Assembly: GCA_030432775.1 (NCBI GenBank)
Contig: JAUILO010000091.1
Coordinates: 1-10,081 of the forward strand
Length of the DNA stretch: 10,081 bases
Origin: Alphaproteobacteria bacterium
GTDB taxonomy: Bacteria; Pseudomonadota; Alphaproteobacteria; Micavibrionales; Micavibrionaceae
Reading direction: 5' to 3'
Shown: positions 7,389 through 10,081 of the stretch, in pieces
How positions within the stretch are numbered: the stretch's first letter is position 1
How the letters are laid out: every line of letters starts with the position of its first letter
Position numbers and translations under genes: made by a program
Notes under the pieces: generated by a model
What the model was told of the DNA's origin: nothing
Databases searched by the model: none
What the model saw: the letters and a program-made list of their open reading frames with translations, nothing else

Positions 7389-8393
7389 TTATACATTATA
7401 ACGGTCAGTTTTATAATATGCGATATTTTCCGGTCGGGAGAACCACGCAATCGTCTTTTTTATACCGCGTCTAAACCCTTCAATTCCGCCATATTGTGGC
7501 GCCCACCCCAAAACATCACTCGCCTTATCAATCGAGGCATATAAACGCTCGACTTCGCTTTTTTCCGGACGGATACGTTGTTCATCGGTGGTAATCTGTA
7601 TTTCAACATTCATTTCCTCGGCGATGGTCTTCACAGCATCCCCAATCGAAATTTCAAAACCGCTACCGATATTAATGACTTCGCCAATAGATTTGTCACT
7701 ATCCATCACCGAAATAAAACCGGAAACGGTATCCTCAACGAATGAAAAATCACGTGTCGGGGATAATGACCCAAGCTGTAATTTTGTTTGTCCGGCGACT
7801 AGCTGCCCGATAATTGATGGCAATACAGCGCGCATTGACTGGCGCGGCCCATAAGCATTAAACGGACGAATAACCGAAACAGGCGTTTCAAACGAACGGT
7901 AAAAAGACAGCGCAATCTGGTCTGCTGCAATCTTGGATGCTGCATAAGGGGACTGCGCCTGCAACGGATGATCTTCAGTCATTGGTACAAATTGCGCTGT
8001 TCCGTATACCTCGCTCGTAGACGTACTGACAACTTTGGAGATACCAAGCTCTCTTGCGGCCTGAACAACATTCAATGTGCCTTTCATGTTGGTATCAACA
8101 TAAGCATCAGGTGCATGATAGGAAAACGGAATAGCAATCAGCGCTGCTAAATGCAGCACCACATCGCAGCCCGTCATCGCATGTTTCACAAAATGCGGGT
8201 CACGAATATCACCGGCGATCACGTCCAGATCCTTTTTAATCTCGTCCGGCAAACTATCTAGCCAGCCCCAGCTTCCAAATGAATTATAATAGACAAAACA
8301 GCGCACATCATATCCTTGCGCAATCAGTCCTTCGACCAAATGCGAACCAATATAGCCATCAGCTCCGGTTACAAGAATTTTACCCGTACTCAT
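7389..8393 (-). CDS. legB: NAD-dependent sugar-nucleotide 4,6-dehydratase, LegB-like (extended SDR)
   Basis: The 334-residue protein is an extended short-chain dehydrogenase. Its NAD(P)-binding loop is T-G-A-D-G-Y-I-G at 9-16. The catalytic set is T126-S127-E128 in S-T-S-E-V-Y-G plus Y150xxxK154 (S-P-Y-A-A-S-K). R-P-F-N-A-Y-G-P-R at 176-184 and R-D-F-S-F-V-E-D at 214-221 are the usual substrate-side motifs. A Thr-x-Glu in this position marks 4,6-dehydratases rather than plain 4-epimerases. The Y-N-S-F-G-S-W-G-W-L-D block at 36-46 is, from memory, typical of LegB, the GDP-GlcNAc 4,6-dehydratase of legionaminic-acid synthesis in Campylobacter. The reaction would give a 4-keto-6-deoxy amino-sugar nucleotide in the cytoplasm. 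The ribosome site GGAGT lies nine bases before ATG 8393. The gene follows the nucleotidyltransferase by 35 bases, which fits sequential steps. The gene name is given by similarity; the exact substrate is unproven, and no downstream pathway enzyme is present here. Confidence 0.85.
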   Translation of the reverse strand: MSTGKILVTGADGYIGSHLVEGLIAQGYDVRCFVYYNSFGSWGWLDSLPDEIKKDLDVIAGDIRDPHFVKHAMTGCDVVLHLAALIAIPFSYHAPDAYVDTNMKGTLNVVQAARELGISKVVSTSTSEVYGTAQFVPMTEDHPLQAQSPYAASKIAADQIALSFYRSFETPVSVIRPFNAYGPRQSMRAVLPSIIGQLVAGQTKLQLGSLSPTRDFSFVEDTVSGFISVMDSDKSIGEVINIGSGFEISIGDAVKTIAEEMNVEIQITTDEQRIRPEKSEVERLYASIDKASDVLGWAPQYGGIEGFRRGIKKTIAWFSRPENIAYYKTDRYNV

Positions 8394-8428
8394 TATGTCG
8401 TACTCCGTCTTTTTAATGCTATGGCAGG

Positions 8429-9487
8429 TTAACCCGCCGCTTCCTTATGCGATATAAATGTTTGCGCCAGATCATACTCTGCGCGCATGCCGATATCCAG
8501 CCAATATTCCCACATTAAAAATGTACGCACATCACGGCCTTCCTGAATTTTTTCTTCGACCAGATCAGGTAAATCGAATACGCGCCCTTGTTCAATATCG
8601 CCATAAACGGACGGACTTAAAATATACACACCGCCACTAATCAAATGTTTTTGAACCGGCTTTTCAACGATACGTTTAACCGCGCCTGCATCATCAATAT
8701 CAATCACGCCATAAGGCACTTGGTGTTCATAGGGACGAGCAGCCACACTAATATCACAGCCATTTTCCACGTGAAAATCATAAAAAGCACGCACATTAAG
8801 TCCAGTGAGAATATCACCATTCATCATCAAAAGCGGTTTCGAGGTATCTTGCAACAAACCAAGCGCGCCGCCTGTTCCAAGCGGACTATCTTCATGAACA
8901 TAATTTATATTCACGCCTAATTTACTGCCATCACCAAAATAATCTGTAATCTTTTCCGGCATATGATGCGTCGAGATTGTTATATTCTCCACACCATAGG
9001 CTTTGATTTTTAAAATGATATGCTCAAGCATCGGTTTACTACCAATACGAAGCATTGGCTTTGGCACATCATTCGTCAGCGGATAAAGCCGCTTGCCAAA
9101 ACCGCCTGCCATAAGCAGTGCGTTCATTTGCGGCTTGGCCAAATAATCCGGATCAATATCCTTACGCCATAAAAGCGCGGCAACACCGCCGGAACTTCCG
9201 GTAACCGGAACACAAGAAACTTCACGCGCGCGCATTATCTCTAGAGCCTGCGCGTTATCACAGCCTTGCGGTACACTAATATCCTGCCCCTGAATAAAAT
9301 GACGACTTGGCTGATCCAGCTCTGGCTGAGTCAACAACAATTGTCTCATCTGCGCATCACTAAGCATTCCGGCATATCGGCCTTGCTCATCTTCAAACAA
9401 AACCACTCCCGCGCCTGAGCTTCTTAGTACATCCAGAGCAGCGCGCAAAGTATCATCAGGCTTGATTATCTTGTCTTTTAAATTCAT
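8429..9487 (-). CDS. ptmE: CBS-domain sugar-1-phosphate nucleotidyltransferase, PtmE-like
   Basis: The 352-residue protein has two parts. Residues 1-115 form a CBS-pair regulatory module: two similar halves ending near 55 and 115, with A-G-M-L-S-D at 39-44 and S-C-V-P-V at 91-95. Such modules often sense adenine nucleotides. Residues 122-345 are a nucleotidyltransferase domain, with M-A-G-G-F-G-K-R-L at 126-134, P-K-P-M at 142-145, L-G-T-G-G-A-L at 203-209, N-G-D225, V-E-K-P at 274-277 and W-L-D331-I-G. D225 and D331 would bind the metal. The enzyme joins a sugar-1-phosphate to an NTP. CBS plus transferase next to a LegB-like gene matches PtmE, the GDP-GlcNAc pyrophosphorylase of the Campylobacter legionaminic pathway. 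The nucleotide used (GTP or another) cannot be read from the sequence. It is the first gene of the minus-strand operon; AAGAGA precedes ATG 9487. Confidence 0.85.
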   Translation of the reverse strand: MNLKDKIIKPDDTLRAALDVLRSSGAGVVLFEDEQGRYAGMLSDAQMRQLLLTQPELDQPSRHFIQGQDISVPQGCDNAQALEIMRAREVSCVPVTGSSGGVAALLWRKDIDPDYLAKPQMNALLMAGGFGKRLYPLTNDVPKPMLRIGSKPMLEHIILKIKAYGVENITISTHHMPEKITDYFGDGSKLGVNINYVHEDSPLGTGGALGLLQDTSKPLLMMNGDILTGLNVRAFYDFHVENGCDISVAARPYEHQVPYGVIDIDDAGAVKRIVEKPVQKHLISGGVYILSPSVYGDIEQGRVFDLPDLVEEKIQEGRDVRTFLMWEYWLDIGMRAEYDLAQTFISHKEAAG

Positions 9488-9541
9488 AACTATCTCTTAT
9501 AGCGTAAAAGCTTGTTTTTTAAACGGAAAAAGTATCGTTAC
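9488..9541. promoter_or_regulatory. Short divergent promoter region between sugar operon and acyltransferase
   Basis: Only 54 bases separate the two divergent start codons, so promoters for both directions must be packed here or reach into the coding sequences. The region is AT-rich (CTTATAGCG, TTGTTTTTTAAAC). Ribosome-site-like AAGAGA (minus) and GGAAAAAG (plus) are visible. I cannot assign exact -35/-10 boxes. The closeness suggests coordinated expression of the two sides. Confidence 0.45.
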
Positions 9542-10081
9542 ATGATTTACAACATTCAAGGACTAAGACTGCTCGCAGCCTTCTTTATAGTTCTGGCACA
9601 TATTATCCTGTTTGGTAACGAAAAATACAGCCTAAACCAACCCGGTTTGGACAAGCCTGCTGATTTCTTTATGATCGGCGTCGATATATTCTTCATCATT
9701 AGCGGCTTTATTATGATCTATACGCGCTCTTGCACGAATAGCGCTTCGGAAAACAGCGCCTCCACAAGCTGGATCAAAGACGCGATCCATTTTTTCTATA
9801 AACGCGCTACCCGCATTTATCCGGTTTACTGGCTTTTATGTTTGGCGCTACTGCCGATATTCTTCCTGTTTCCAGGATGGATTAATTCAGGCGCGGACGA
9901 ACCGACATCATTATTCCATTCTTTTTTCCTGATCCCCCATAAAAGCGTCCCGTTGATCATGGTGGCATGGACATTGGAATATGAAATGTTCTTTTATCTC
10001 GTCTTTGCTTTAACAATCGGCCTGACTGTCAAAAAACAGATCTTCCCCCTGACCTGTCTATTCGCAGCACTTGTACTGGCG
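9542..10081 (+). CDS. OafA-like membrane acyltransferase (acyltransferase family 3), C-terminus beyond window
   Basis: From ATG 9542 the frame stays open for 180 codons to the right edge; family members are usually about 350-400 residues, so roughly half is seen. The N-terminus has the family pattern I-Q-G-L-R-L-L-A-A at 5-13, with the conserved catalytic-type His20 in L-A-H-I. Next come G-V-D-I-F-F-I-I-S-G-F at 46-56, R-A-T-R-I-Y-P-V-Y-W near 88-97, and T-L-E-Y-E-M-F-F-Y at 144-152. Several hydrophobic helices place it in the inner membrane. Relatives O-acetylate lipopolysaccharide, capsule or other surface sugars, moving acetyl groups across the membrane. Its position back-to-back with sugar-nucleotide and glycosyltransferase genes supports a role in decorating the same glycan. 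The substrate is unknown. Confidence 0.92.
   Translation, partial: MIYNIQGLRLLAAFFIVLAHIILFGNEKYSLNQPGLDKPADFFMIGVDIFFIISGFIMIYTRSCTNSASENSASTSWIKDAIHFFYKRATRIYPVYWLLCLALLPIFFLFPGWINSGADEPTSLFHSFFLIPHKSVPLIMVAWTLEYEMFFYLVFALTIGLTVKKQIFPLTCLFAALVLA

Overview
The window reads as chromosomal DNA of a Gram-negative bacterium with mid-40s % GC by eye. A tRNA gene with an encoded CCA end, a Sec-exported protein, a Kef-type antiporter and a flagellin/polysaccharide-type sugar-nucleotide cluster all fit a proteobacterium. An alphaproteobacterium is my best guess, but this rests on general style only; there is no rRNA or other taxonomic marker.

Layout. (1) 1-3022, minus strand: the first 1007 residues of a very large protein that runs off the left edge. 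It has a globular N-terminal part of about 520 residues carrying a zinc-protease-like motif whose first histidine is replaced (R209-E-I-G-H213). A Gln/Ser/Asp/Glu-rich disordered stretch follows, and then at least four copies of a charged 36-residue repeat. (2) 3023-3331: an AT-rich divergent intergenic region with one doubtful 27-codon reading frame. (3) 3332-4354, plus strand: an exported protein of unknown function with a clear signal peptide. (4) 4355-4753: a mostly non-coding stretch holding a minus-strand tRNA-Arg(CCG) and its probable promoter. (5) 9487 down to 4754, minus strand: four genes in a row encoding a CBS-domain sugar-1-phosphate nucleotidyltransferase (PtmE-like), an NAD-dependent sugar-nucleotide 4,6-dehydratase (LegB-like), a family 2 glycosyltransferase and a CPA2/Kef-type cation:proton antiporter. 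The gaps are 35, 33 and 67 bases. (6) 9542 to the right edge, plus strand: the N-terminal 180 residues of an OafA-type membrane acyltransferase, divergent from the four-gene run with only 54 bases between.

How the genes fit together. The nucleotidyltransferase and dehydratase would make an activated 4-keto-6-deoxy amino sugar. In the Campylobacter legionaminic-acid pathway, homologues of these two form GDP-GlcNAc and then dehydrate it. The glycosyltransferase and the divergent acyltransferase would use or decorate such sugars in a surface glycan or in flagellin. The later sugar-pathway genes are not in the window, so the final sugar is not determined. The antiporter may simply be read through from this operon.

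The least ordinary object is the giant repeat protein at the left edge. Its possible pseudo-protease core and expanding charged repeats do not match any family I can name with confidence, and its C-terminus, which should decide its identity, lies outside the window.
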